Below are positions 9,838-19,589 of a DNA stretch of 28,960 nt, piece after piece (the first letter of the stretch is position 1; every line of letters starts with the position of its first letter). The stretch spans positions 1,515,208 to 1,544,167 of the forward strand of contig BFEA01000347.1 in assembly GCA_003427395.1 (NCBI GenBank). Direction: 5' to 3'. The DNA comes from Chara braunii (Eukaryota; Streptophyta; Charophyceae; Charales; Characeae). Made by a program: the position numbers and the translations under genes. Below the pieces are notes generated by a model. The model was not told the DNA's origin. It was given only the letters and a program-made list of their open reading frames with translations, and did not search any database.

Positions 9838-9998
9838 TCCTACTGGGGGCAACTCTTCAAATAGAAGAGCTGCGAGCTTAGCTCTCGTGAAAAGGAGCTA
9901 GCCCAGTAGGAAAACATGCTGAACTGTCACCCGACTGATATCGGGATCGAATCCAATAGGCCCTACTGGGCGCAACTCCTTTTGGAGCTGCTTTTTTT
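9838..9998 (+). other. Branched fold followed by hairpin and T7 run
   Basis: A perfect 10-bp outer stem (9838-9847 with 9902-9911) encloses two hairpins: CTCTTC/GAAGAG (9853-9869) and GAGC/GCTC (9874-9884). The unit CCTACTGGG-N-GCAACTC then recurs at 9962, where GCAACTCC/GGAGCTGC (loop TTTT) is followed directly by seven T (9992-9998). Hairpin plus T-run resembles a Pol III-type end. Both copies of the small hairpin carry the same A-C mismatch. This could be a structured RNA or a SINE-like piece. Confidence 0.4.
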
Positions 9999-10026
9999 AG
10001 CAAGTCGCGGTTGATCTCGACCGCAC

Positions 10027-10126
10027 GATCGCGAAGATCGCACGACCAAGATTGGCCGCGCGCAGATTAACATGGCCCCTGCGCAAGGATGACACGCATA
10101 AATCGAGAGATGGTCTGAATTTTTTT
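10027..10126 (+). pseudogene. U6 snRNA-derived sequence
   Basis: From 10064 the sequence AGATTA-CATGGCCCCTGCGCAAGG-ATGACACGCATAAATCGAGA-ATGGTC ending in T7 (10120-10126) matches the 3' two thirds of plant U6 snRNA with only a few differences. Upstream it diverges. There is a GATC/GATC 5' hairpin and an AAGATTGG resembling the U6 AAAATTGG, but the invariant ACAGAGA box is replaced by GCGCGC and the 5' part is about 5 nt short. Total length (~100 nt) fits U6. Lacking ACAGAGA it cannot be a normal spliceosomal U6. A pseudogene or a U6-derived part of a retroposed element is most likely. Confidence 0.8.
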
Positions 10127-10374
10127 CGATCCCGACAGTGATCGACCTCGGGTCTGCATTTCAACAGTTCGTGGGTGAGCCCACGAACGCAACACAACCG
10201 TTGGCATAAGCCAACGAAAAATCTAAAAAAAAAAAAAAAAACTAAAAACTAAATGTAATGGACTACGACGTGACAGTTGGCGGCCTCCGAAGTGACTGGG
10301 GCTTTGACTGCCCCAGTACACTTGATCGTCGTCCGAGAAAACGAGCGACTGATTTGATGCGAAGAGGTAAGTTC

Positions 10375-10472
10375 TTTTACTTTTTTCTTTTTTTCAAATT
10401 TTACTTTCTTTAGATTTTTTTCTAGATTTCTTTTTAGATTTTGGTCTTTTTTATTTTAGATTTCGATTAGAT

Positions 10473-10525
<53 letters not shown>

Positions 10526-10526
10526 C
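10375..10526. repeat. T-rich tract ending in a 51-nt T run
   Basis: Degenerate TTTAGATTT-type repeats lead into an uninterrupted T run (10475-10525) directly before the assembly gap. The homopolymer probably stopped the assembly. Confidence 0.9.
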
Positions 10527-10758
10527 NNNNNNNNNNNNNNNNNNNNNNNNNNNNNNNNNNNNNNNNNNNNNNNNNNNNNNNNNNNNNNNNNNNNNNNNNN
10601 NNNNNNNNNNNNNNNNNNNNNNNNNNNNNNNNNNNNNNNNNNNNNNNNNNNNNNNNNNNNNNNNNNNNNNNNNNNNNNNNNNNNNNNNNNNNNNNNNNNN
10701 NNNNNNNNNNNNNNNNNNNNNNNNNNNNNNNNNNNNNNNNNNNNNNNNNNNNNNNNNN
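10527..10758. other. Assembly gap (232 N)
   Basis: Run of N. Sequence left and right of it is only scaffold-joined; any ORF read through it is meaningless. Confidence 0.99.
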
Positions 10759-10832
10759 CAATTCGAGCCCCGCCGGTCAACACCGGTCCTTGGGCTGTCT
10801 CTTATACACATCTAGATGTGTATAAGAGACAG
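10759..10832. other. Chimeric artefact: retroelement fragment plus Nextera adapter
   Basis: 10759-10794 (36 bp) is identical to 24174-24209 in the retrotransposon leader. It runs directly into CTGTCTCTTATACACATCT and then its reverse complement (10795-10832), which is the 38-bp Nextera mate-pair junction adapter. This is library contamination left in the assembly, not a biological inverted repeat. Confidence 0.96.
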
Positions 10833-10834
10833 CT

Positions 10835-10838
<4 letters not shown>

Positions 10839-10911
<73 letters not shown>
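10839..10911. repeat. (GA)n microsatellite
   Basis: About 36 uninterrupted GA dinucleotides directly after the adapter artefact; length may be inaccurate. Confidence 0.95.
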
Positions 10912-10917
<6 letters not shown>

Positions 10918-11040
10918 GGGCAGCCACCTACTTACCTGAGGTTGGCCCCTCGTAGTGACGCCCATCAATAGGTTGAGCAAAATCGAATGAATCTCCTGCT
11001 AGAATATGGAAATATACACTCCTACACTTTAACCCCCCCC
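10912..11040. other. Unassigned stretch after GA repeat
   Basis: No gene or repeat recognised in this short single-copy segment; it ends with an eight-C run near 11033. Confidence 0.4.
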
Positions 11041-11057
11041 TCTTTGTCGTTGCATCA

Positions 11058-12160
11058 GGCGCCGTTGCTGGAGCAACGGTCGCCTACTCAGAGGCTGGAA
11101 ACTAAAAAAAAATAAAAAAAAATAAAAAATAAAAAGTGAAACGAAAACGAGGCAACTGCCTCATGAAACAAAAAAGAACTGTCTTTCGGACTGTGTGGTA
11201 GCACAAATGCTCCCACTTTGTTTTAGGAAGAGTACCTGTGGCCGCGAGAAGTCAGATCTCGCGGCTTACAGCGTGTGGGGAAAGGAATTGAGGGAGTAGA
11301 AGTGAAGGAGAGAGAGGGAGGACGAGGTAGTTGGGAGGGGGAGGTCTTATTCCCCCCAAACTGACAGCTGCCCTCCTAGTTTTCAGGGGAGGCCAGAGAG
11401 AAAGGTGGAGAGCTGTTGCATGCAACAGCACGCACCTGGCTGAGATAGGAGCGAGATGTAGTAAAAATTAGAAGTTAGTTTTTTTTTATTTTTTCTTTTG
11501 TTATTTTTCTTTATTTTGTGTGAGGACACTTGTCCTCACGTGGTGCTACCTTTGGCAGAAGTTGCCAGAGGTAACTGTCAGGCTCCCGTTTTTTAAGGGA
11601 GCCTGAAAATTAAAGAGCCACTAAGGAAAAGGCTAGGTGGAGCCTTTTCCTCGATGTATCTGCCCTGGGAAAAGGGTGCAGATACATCAAACTGAAAGGG
11701 GTTGTATCCCTCCAACCCCTTATCAGAAAAATAAAAGAAAAATGGTTTTGGAAATGGCAGGAACCCAGCTATCTTGTGAGATTCCGAGATAGCTGGGAAA
11801 AAGAAAAAGAAAAAGAAAATAAGGCAGTTAAAGAAACTGCCCCACACTAAGGCTGTGGCTGTGGTGCGGCCACAGTCAACCTTCGATCCTGGCCAGGTCA
11901 AGGGCTCACAGTGAGCCCGCGATTTTCCTTGGGGGCTGGAGTGACGTCCAGCCCTTTTCAGCCAATATAAAACAGGCAACTGCCTCCCAGCTGCCACACA
12001 ATGCACTCGTGATGCCAGTGTGTGACGAGCACACTTGAGTGCTGCTGACTGTTGGAGCTGCTGCCTGAGGCAACGTGAGGAGAGGCTGGAGATCTGCAGA
12101 GGAGCGCAAGGAGGAGAGTTGGACAGCCATAGCAAAGGCAGGGAGCACTCTGCTCCCCTC
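11058..12160 (+). repeat. Serial hairpin region leading into copy B
   Basis: A dense chain of inverted repeats, mostly perfect. Arm positions: 11058-11084, 11149-11162, 11241-11249/11257-11265, palindrome 11412-11429, 11520-11528/11531-11539, 11547-11557/11563-11573 (one G-T pair), 11578-11587/11597-11606, 11624-11634/11641-11651, 11653-11663/11678-11688, 11696-11704/11713-11721, 11764-11774/11787-11797, 11823-11829/11835-11841, 11853-11859/11869-11875, 11902-11909/11911-11918, 11933-11940/11947-11954, and GGGAGCA/TGCTCCC near 12141-12157. Stem sequences are unrelated, so this is not one tandem repeat. The part left of 11695 has no counterpart beside copy A. Confidence 0.85.
11966..11972 (+). 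promoter_or_regulatory. TATA box of composite repeat, copy B
   Basis: TATAAAA in the same context as the copy A TATATAAAA at 1887, directly after the last of the close-packed hairpins. Confidence 0.45.
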
Positions 12161-12284
12161 CCCTCTGGCTGGTGCTGGTCCCACGGGACAGACCCAGTGA
12201 CATTGCAGGACTACGGCAGTAAGAAACAGTGAAATTTGGGCCTGGGGCCCATGTTTTACTGATTTTGGCCTGCTGTTTTTCACT

Positions 12285-13000
12285 ACGGTAGTACGGTAGT
12301 GCTGCCAAAATTCTGCGGTGGCGACGCGGTTTTTTTCAGCAGCGGTACGGAAGTCCTGGCGAAATTCTGTTGGGGCGACGCGACTTTTTAAGACAGCGGT
12401 ACGGAAGTGCTGCCAAAATTTTGCGACGGCGACACGACTTTTTATGGCAGCGGTACGAAAGTGCTACCAAAATTCTGCCGCAGCGACGCGGGTTTGTACG
12501 ACAATGGTACGGAAGTGCTGCCGAAATTCTGCGGCAGCGACGCGGATTTTTACGGCAGTGGTACAGAAGTGCTGTCGAAATTCTGCGGAGGCGACACGGT
12601 TTTTTTCGGCGGTGGTGCGGAAGCGCTATCGAATTTTTGTGGCGGCGGTTAACGTTTTTTTAGTGGTGGTGCGGAACCGCTGTCGGATTTTTGTGGCGGC
12701 GGTTCTGTTTTTTTCAGCGGTGGTGCGGAAGCCCTGCCGGATTTTTACGACATCGATTCTGTTTTTTTCAACGGTGGTGAGAAAGCGCTGCCGGATTTTT
12801 GCGGCAGCGGTTTTGGTTTTTTACAGCGGTGGTGCTGTTGGATTTTTGCGGTTGCGGTTCTGTTTTTTTCAGCGGTGGTGTGGAAGCGCTTCCGGATTTT
12901 TGCGGCAGCGGTTCTGTTTTTTTTTTCAGCGATGTTGCGGAAGCGCCGCTAGATTTCTACGGCGGCAACACTAAGTTGATGGCAGAAGTACGAAAGCGGG
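12285..13000 (+). repeat. 54-bp minisatellite, copy B (~13-14 units)
   Basis: The anchor recurs at 12292, 12346, 12400, 12454, 12508, 12562, 12616, 12670, 12724, 12778, 12833, 12879, 12935 and 12989. Spacing is 54 except for one shortened unit and two 1-2 nt shifts near the end. As in copy A, TACGGAAGTGCTG-type units come first and GTGCGGAAGCGCTG-type units follow. A 218-codon frame (12318-12974) is open only because of the 18-codon period. Confidence 0.93.
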
Positions 13001-14085
13001 GTGTTGTGACAGGTGGTCGCAACAAGAGAGTGGTGTCAATCACTTTGCTGACGACTGAGGGCGACTACCTTCTCGTACGCAATTCTATACGGTGTTCTTG
13101 AGTGTACCGTTCAACTTCACTCAAGGTTAGTGGCTGGTCAGTTGACTCGGACCTTTTCACGCTTGAGTGAACCCACACTTTGCTCGACTTTGTTATTTCA
13201 ATGTTCAGTGAAAGGCAGAGGAAATGTGTGTTTGTACATGTGAATGTGAGTCTGATCCGAGTCTGGGTTTGCATTGTTTTTGTTCTGTTGAACTTGTCGT
13301 CTGATCTGACTGCAGGTGTGACTTATTGAAATGGAAGTGAGTTTGACCATGAAATGACTAATGTTTGGTTATTCTCATTTCTCTACACTCGTATGTATGC
13401 GTCAAACCAAAGGAGGAAGAACATGACGAAAAATAAAGCGATCACAAAGAAGAAAAACCTGAATGGACATAAAATTTTCCCGGTTCTTTCCCGAATGACC
13501 CTCTCCGTCTATGCCCGTCCATATGAATGACTTTTCTTTCAGTTATAATTCCTCATCTAAGCTGTTTCCTAGCGTCAGGAGGCAAAAAGTCATTTGCTCT
13601 CCGTGGTAGATTTCTTTCATTTTCCTAGGAAGCATCTGAGGCGGGGGTTCGTTGCCTTAGGGGCCGACCCTGTTATCGACTTATAACGGACCGCTCTGCG
13701 GAGGAGTACCATGATGTTGTGGTGGAGCCAGCCCGACTTCTGATATCCGAGGTTTTCTCGGGCGAGGACGAGGGGTATCCCAGACCACCTCCTAGGGGAA
13801 GGACGGGTGTATATTCATGGAAAAGTCTTTAAGATTTTTTGGCGTCATGCGTCAGGAAGGACTGCTGTAGTATACCCTTTTTTGGTGGCCATATTAGGAG
13901 CCACTGACGCACGGGGAACTGGTGCCATAAGCAACCTAGTTCATGTCATACTAGTTTAAGCAGAGTGCGGATAGACACGCCTTTCGAGGACGATTGTGCC
14001 AAAAGAAGCACATTCAGGTGGACAAGGGAGTGTTTGAACAATACTTCGTGGCAAAGATCTTAACTTAACCATCCTCGTATTTTCA
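12990..14085 (+). other. Spacer of composite repeat, copy B; no gene seen
   Basis: Counterpart of 2830-4180 in copy A. The GTGTTGTGACAGGTGG..AAGAGAGTGGTGTCAATCAC passage follows the minisatellite directly because ~200 nt present in copy A are missing. Ends in TATTTTCAG before the ORF1 remnant. Confidence 0.6.
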
Positions 14086-14086
14086 G

Positions 14087-14572
14087 ATGGATCCGAGGAC
14101 GACAGTCTGTCACCTTTTCCGCGATCATGATGCAGCGGCAGAGCGGGTCGAGTCCCAGAGACTTAATGGAGAAAGATTAGAGAGGATAGGATGACTCGTC
14201 TACAATCCGTACAAATTTTGGGCAGACAGTGCTCGGAATCCCCCTAGACGACTTATTTTCAGTTCAAGGACCGGACTGGACATCCTACACTATAAGTTTG
14301 CGCCACCACTGCCCGAGCATGACTTCGCTAATATGAACTTAGTCGTGATGCAGCCATATGAGATTAATCCGCGAATGGACGAGATCCCCGAGATAAGGCT
14401 GACGTTCGTTCGTTCCGTGCTGTGGTTGAACGAACGGCAGGGCCCTTTCTTCGACATATATCATACAAAATGAGTACGGGCAAACAGGTTCAGTATTCTA
14501 CGAGTTGAACCATTTTCAGAGTATGCTTGGCAAGGTGAGGAGGACGAACTCGAAGAACGACCACACGACTAA
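14087..14572 (+). pseudogene. ORF1 remnant of copy B
   Basis: Same ATG and same TAA as ORF1 of copy A. It differs by a 27-nt in-frame deletion (9 codons around position 45) and two CGA-to-TGA nonsense changes, at codon 36 and near codon 138. The TAA overlaps an ATG (TAATG, 14570-14574) that opens the ORF2 frame in this copy. Confidence 0.7.
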
Positions 14573-15101
14573 TGCCTGGAGCACGACGAGACTTCACGAT
14601 CCCGAGGTACCTGCTAGTTCGCGATACGCACGAGGACGATCTCATAAGAGGAGCGGAGCAGCTTTTGCGGGATCGAGATGGTTCTCCTACTGAGTGGATC
14701 AACTTCATAGGATTGCTCCGGAATGGCGAAGGATTCTTCTCTAACACTCGCGCGGATTTCAGGGCCAATACGACACGGACCCCAGAGAAGTTTTTTTGAT
14801 ATAATGTATATTTCCATTGCGCGAACAACCTCCAATGTCTCTCCCGAGTCATTGTGAGCATCAGGATTGCCTCGTCCGGATCCAGGACACGGAGACCCGA
14901 CACCTATTTGGACTCAGTCGGCCTCTGCGAGTCATAGTATGGAGATAAGCCTTACGGATGATCTCTTTCTATGACACTCGGATCGTTAGAGTCATGTGAG
15001 GTGGGCGGAGGACTTCCTTGACATTCGACAACATTGAGTTTGCGCGACTGGATTCATTGGAGACACAGGTGCGCGGAGCGCGGCAGATCTACTTGGGATA
15101 G
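14573..15101 (+). pseudogene. ORF2 remnant of copy B
   Basis: Starts MPGARRDFTIPRYLLVRDTH from the ATG of the TAATG junction and runs to 14799, where TTTTTTTGA gives a stop. Downstream, further stops and a ~24-nt deletion break the frame. The end TAG (15099-15101) corresponds to that of copy A. Compared with copy A, 26 nt (4701-4726) are missing at the junction. Confidence 0.65.
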
Positions 15102-15714
15102 ACCCCGCCTTCTGATATCCTACTTGGGTCTCAGAAAACACCTCGCATAGACTTGTCCTGTTGAGGAGACCATGTGATTCATGACTTCACGAGGTAATCT
15201 TTAAGCAAAAAAAACAAAAACACTCTATTTAGATAGGATTTCTAGATGGATAGTATCTGGATTACCCCGATGATGGCACTATCATGCTTATGCATTGAGG
15301 GGTAACCACATGCGTATGTTGAAGCTAAAAGGAGGCGATGGCTGAGATGGGGTCGAACAGAGAATTCAAACTTCGACCAGGAACTAGATCACTTGTTGAT
15401 CTGCATGGGTTTAGTGGTATTTACTTGCAAAAGTTACCCCATGAAAAACTTCTGTAAGTGTCATGTTGTCCTAAACTTAGAACTTGGAAAATGTCAGACT
15501 TCAGCTTAAAAGACTTGAAATTATGACGAGTAGGAAAGCTGATAGCATGATCCTTTTTCATCAGACCAAACCTATTAAAAAATTGTACTATAATTGTTGA
15601 GCTGCTTGATATAAAAAGTGACTTTATGTGTATCATATTTCGTGATTTCGTCTGAATAACTTATATATATATATATATATATTTATTCATATTTGCATGA
15701 GAAAATTGTGTGCA
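15102..15714 (+). other. Non-coding stretch downstream of ORF2 remnant, copy B
   Basis: Counterpart of 5275-5869; no gene. It includes a (TA)n microsatellite at 15662-15681 absent from copy A. Confidence 0.6.
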
Positions 15715-16203
15715 GTTGTTGTTGGTTTCTATACTTGACCGAAACCGCTCTAGTCGACCGACGTACGCTCCATCCTTAGGAGATCGGCGCTCTAAGGGAC
15801 GGACGACGACCGGGTTCAACATGCGTTTTAATCTTGTATACCTATGCTACAGCGTGCGAGCAAACGCACTCGACCGACCCACCTCTACAATTGCATTTAA
15901 AAGCTTTCGCACGTGGGTCGGTAGCTCTGTAGGGATACGCCCCTAAGGGTTGTGACAGCCCCTTAGGGAAGCAAGCTTATGCCCCATGGGAACCTGTCCT
16001 GTCGTAGGGGACCGCGGGAAGTACAGTTGGCGCACCCGGCTAGAGTGGCGAAGGGACGACGCGACCACGCATCGCCTCGATAGCTCGTGGAAACCATTTC
16101 ACGTCGTCCCCATGTTGTCTCCGTGTTTTGTTATGTTGTATAACTCTTGCGTGACGTGGCCGGGAGGGCCGTCGCTCGCGCGGGGCCGATGCGCTCGACA
16201 ACG
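15715..16203 (+). repeat. CCTAAGG-rich conserved block, copy B
   Basis: Counterpart of 5870-6350 with scattered, mostly transition-type differences. The GGTGAAAACCGTTTCAC motif of copy A has become CGTGGAAACCATTTCAC here (around 16085). Confidence 0.6.
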
Positions 16204-17198
16204 CAATGAAACTTGACACAATTATACTTGAGTGTATAGCAAAACTTTCCAATGGATCATATTTGTTTTTATTAACCCTTTTTAGTAATGATAAAAAAAA
16301 CAAAAAGATTCCAAAATTCGGTACTTTTAATCAAATTAACGAGGTTGTTGGTGCGCCTCCCGGTCGCATGAGTTATCAGTTTCGCCCGTAAATTATCTCA
16401 CAATTCGGAAAAATATTTCCGAGCAACTTCGCTTACAGTAGACGTTCCTCATTTTCGCTCCAATTTCTAGTAAAATAAATAAAAGGTAAAATGTATTTTT
16501 ATAATTAAAAAAAAAAATCGGTAAAAATTCATAACTTGAGTTTCGGTGCAGGACTCAGAGCACCGAAGGTATCAAAATTTTTAAATTAATTTTCTCGCCA
16601 ACTCTGATATCGGCTCCCATCGGCGAATGCCGACCGGTTGTAGAGTTAAAAATAAAAAATACCCCAAGTTTTTGTCTTAGAACAACTTTCCCAACCAGGG
16701 TTTTGGTTCATTAGGGTTTGGCTTTTGCGCGCGTCAGCGCGCGGATTACCGAACATTTTTTTACCTTGGGAACTTTACACATTCAAACCTCGCGGATCAA
16801 ATCAAAAACTTATCGGATTAGAATTTTTAATTTTTATCCTTTTAATATTTAAATAAATTAACAAAGAAATTCACAATTTATCGATTTAATTTCTATTAAT
16901 AGGCGTTGTCTTGCATGCGTTGTCCGTTTTTCCCAAACTAGGTCTCAAAATGTCGGAAAAAATAATTGGAACAACTTTGCTCTCAGTGAGCAGTCCAAAA
17001 CTTTGCCTCAGTTTTCGTTTATTTAATTAAAGCAAGAAAATAAATTATTATAATATTTATGCTAATTAACAGGCTAATCAGCACGGGGTCAACAAAAAAA
17101 CAAAGTCTAGACTGATTTAAATAAAAAAGAGTGTCGAAATTCGGGTTTAAATAGAGCCTACATGCCTTATTAAAAAAATATTTAAATACAAGGCATGT
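16204..17198 (+). repeat. Tandem AT-rich unit 1, copy B, left part
   Basis: Counterpart of 6352 to about 7345. It carries TTAGGGTTT at 16711-16719. It is interrupted at 17198 by the retrotransposon and continues at 26111. Confidence 0.85.
17195..17198. repeat. Target site duplication, left (ATGT)
   Basis: ATGT directly before the LTR terminus and again at 26111-26114. The empty site in copy A unit 2 reads GGCATGTGCTC (near 8760), consistent with a 4-bp duplication. Confidence 0.8.
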
Positions 17199-18057
17199 TG
17201 TAATCAGACTCGTTCTCATGCACACTTTTCATGCATGTAAACAACAACGCAATAAACTGGCGACACGCGCCCACTCAAAACTCACAGATATGGCTTCCAG
17301 ATACGAGTTCACTTTCAACTGGCTATGGCGACTCAGCGCTCAAACAACTCACTGTTCACACACACCGGATCACCGTGGATATCCCACACGCGTCACTCTG
17401 AATACTCACATATACACACCCACACTTCACACTAACTACAACTATGGCAGCTATGGTTGCCTCTACCCTATCGCTATACTAAGCTCCTTCCTTCTCGCCC
17501 TCTGCGTCATCCGGGCTCACTTCAGACCTCCTTGCACAAGTCGCTGTGACAGCGCTTTCACATGGCTCACGCAGGAATGAATGAAAGGCTGGGTGCTGCC
17601 TCTTGATTTATACTTCGGAAACTCGTTGGTCTGCCCTTTACCATCGGCCCATGGTGTGCACAGTCCCCCGTGGTACTTGCTAGACCGGACTGGGACTGAC
17701 TGGACCTTACCGCTGACTGTCTGTGGACTCACTGTTATCCTACCGTCGTCGTACTGCGATTGCACTGCAGTTTAGTCCACCACTTGCCTCGCCACTTGAC
17801 CACTTGCCCACTTGCCGACCTTCTAGAAGGACTACAGCTAGACTTCCGGAACTTGCTACGACTTCTACCCTATAGACCCACAGATCGAACCCCTGCTGCT
17901 TATGGACCTACGACATACTTACCAACTGTCTACGAATACACAGGTCACATGTTCAACTCTCGGGGTCTACACCGATACTGTACATGGGTAGGATGAGGTA
18001 TAGGGATCGAGCCCTGGGTACTGCATCTGCTACTGCAAAAAGGTGAAAACCGTTTCA
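17199..18057 (-). repeat. 3' LTR (859 bp)
   Basis: On the minus strand starts TGAAACGGTTTTCACC and ends GATTACA (TG...CA). Partner of 25259-26110, with about 22 differences plus an indel in the first ~265 aligned positions. A TATAAATC (minus, 17605-17612) is shared with the other LTR. Confidence 0.95.
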
Positions 18058-18071
18058 CTCCCGCCGTCCTA
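18058..18071 (-). other. Polypurine tract
   Basis: Minus-strand AGGACGGCGGGAG immediately upstream of the 3' LTR; purine-rich with one C, suitable as plus-strand primer. Confidence 0.65.
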
Positions 18072-18089
18072 AATTCGAGGTCCTCCGAG

Positions 18090-18539
18090 AATATTTCAGT
18101 CCAAGGCAGGACCTTTACCCTTCTTATCGCGCTCGTAGGCTCTAACTATGTCGGGAGCTGTCTCTAGAAGTTCTGTTCTTGTAAACCAGCGGTCGTCTTC
18201 CGGTTCATGATAAGCAAACCGAACCTTATATTATTTATGTGGACGACCTCTACCTCCTGTTCTAAACACATCCTCGTCTACAATACCTTCAATGTCATAA
18301 CTTCCGTCCATATCCGGAGGAATCATAGATGGTCTTGAAGGGAACTGTTGGCTTGTGACACACGGCAACAACTTTGAAGCGTGAAACACAGGATATGTGT
18401 GGAGGTGTATTGGGATCTCTATAGTGTAGGACGACCCATCCTCTCCGCCCTTGACTTCTAGAACCGGCCACGGTCCTCTATATGCAGGCAGTAACTTCTG
18501 TGAGATGTTTTCTTCAGGTGCAAACTCTTTTGCCTTGAC
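18090..18539 (-). pseudogene. Integrase C-terminal and chromo-like region
   Basis: Continues the integrase frame after an in-frame TGA at 18540-18542. It reads through a QKLLPAYRGPWPVLEVKGG segment typical of the integrase C-terminal module and HTYPVFHASKLLP. It then gives a chromodomain-like tail: YDIEGIVDED, a TAA stop in the middle, and YKVRFAYHEPEDDRWF...ELLETAPDIVRAYERD. Chromodomains at this position in chromoviruses bind modified histone tails and steer integration. The frame ends with a TGA about 40 nt before the PPT. The chromo assignment rests on position and on the aromatic W/Y pattern. Confidence 0.75.
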
Positions 18540-19572
18540 TCAGACTAAGTTGCCTACTTGAAACTGTGATGGGGGACGGTGCTTATTAGCTTGTTCTATC
18601 ATCCTATGCTGGGCTTTCCGGAGGTTCTCAACAACTGCTGCTAATTCTTTCTCGTGCTGTATCGCAAACTCCCTGGTACCGGGCGGTAGTCTGTGAATCT
18701 GATCCCGGTTCAGTCCTTCGAACGGTCTGCGTGGTCTAAAGGACTTGTGCAGCTCATTGGGAGTGCGGCAGGTGGATAGATGCATGCTGTTGTTGTATGC
18801 ACTAGCTACCTTAGGCAACATCTCATCCCAGTTGATCTGGTCTGGTCTAATGTACATACGCAGAACTTGCTGTAGGATCTTATTCATCAGTTCTGTCTGA
18901 CCGTTGGTCTCTGGATGGCGGTCGGGCGACATTAACAACTTAGATCCATAGACTCTCATGAGTTCTTGCCAGTTCTGGCTGGTGAAACGACTATCTCTAT
19001 CGCTAACTATTGACAATGGGATTCCATTCTCACTAACCCAAAAGTCAAAGAATTTATGTATAAATAAGTCTGTACGTGCCTCTGCAGGCAAAGGAACAAA
19101 AAACTGCGTACTTACTAAACCGGTCAACTATGACCATGACTTGACTCTTACCATGTCTACTCTTGACTTGGGTGTCCATGAAGTCTACGGACACTGAGTC
19201 TCCAGGCTGATCCGGAATAGGCAAGGGTCTGAGAAGACCAAGGGGTGCGCGTGTAGTAGTTTTATTACGCTGGCATACTTTGCAACTGCGGACACACTCT
19301 ATGCAGTTATTCTTCATTCCGGGTCAGGTATACGCACGCATTAGGTTGGCTAAAGTCTTTTGCCACCCGAAATGTCCCTCAGTATCATGGCATTCCCCTT
19401 GGATCAGACTACAAATCTTTTCGTTGTTGGGAACGCATAAGCGGTTAAACACGTCAGTCTTCTGAAACAACAACCCGTCTGTAGTGTGGTAATCTGGCTC
19501 AGTCTCTGGGGCCTCTCTAACTCTCTTTAGGAGGTTACTATAGATAGGATCCTGCACATACGCTTGCTTCAC
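18540..19572 (-). pseudogene. Integrase core (broken)
   Basis: Three pieces. 19324-19572 holds HDTEGHFGWQKT, the HH half of the zinc-binding domain. 19054-19317, separated by one TGA, holds CKVCQRNK (CC half) and SVDFMD (first catalytic Asp). 18540-19127, after a frameshift, holds VSDRDSRFTS (second Asp) and HPETNGQTE (catalytic Glu). The DDE triad residues are all present but not in one frame. The protein would insert the cDNA into host chromatin. Confidence 0.92.
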
Positions 19573-19589
19573 TTTCTCCTGCTCAGATA

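Larger units (their letters stand above)
9661..10335 (+). repeat. Serial hairpin region with U6-like segment
   Basis: At least ten short inverted repeats of unrelated sequence lie in a row. Examples are GTTGC/GCAAC (9687-9699), TGCCATGGCA (9711-9720), GCAGCC/GGCTGC (9718-9736), CGGGCTC/GAGCCCG (9763-9817), TCCTACTGGG/CCCAGTAGGA (9838-9911), CGATC/GATCG (10026-10040), GTTCGTGGG/CCCACGAAC (10067+100 to 10188), CGTTGGC/GCCAACG (10199-10216) and ACTGGGGC/GCCCCAGT (10295-10317). Some are nested: ACGACG/CGTCGT (10265-10332) encloses the last. An A17 run (10225-10241) follows the CGTTGGC hairpin. No protein-coding gene is supported. Confidence 0.75.

Noticed and set aside
9896-9970. tRNA-like sequence with A-box-like TAGCCCAGTAGG and B-box-like GGATCGAATCC
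   Set aside because: No acceptor stem and only weak T-arm pairing; the first element is part of the 10-bp stem. Possibly a SINE relic, not a tRNA.
10451-10811. Minus-strand ORFs through the gap with poly-lysine and X
   Set aside because: They translate N and the T51 run; not real.
10795-10832. Perfect inverted repeat as a transposon end
   Set aside because: It is exactly the Nextera mosaic-end dimer used in mate-pair libraries.
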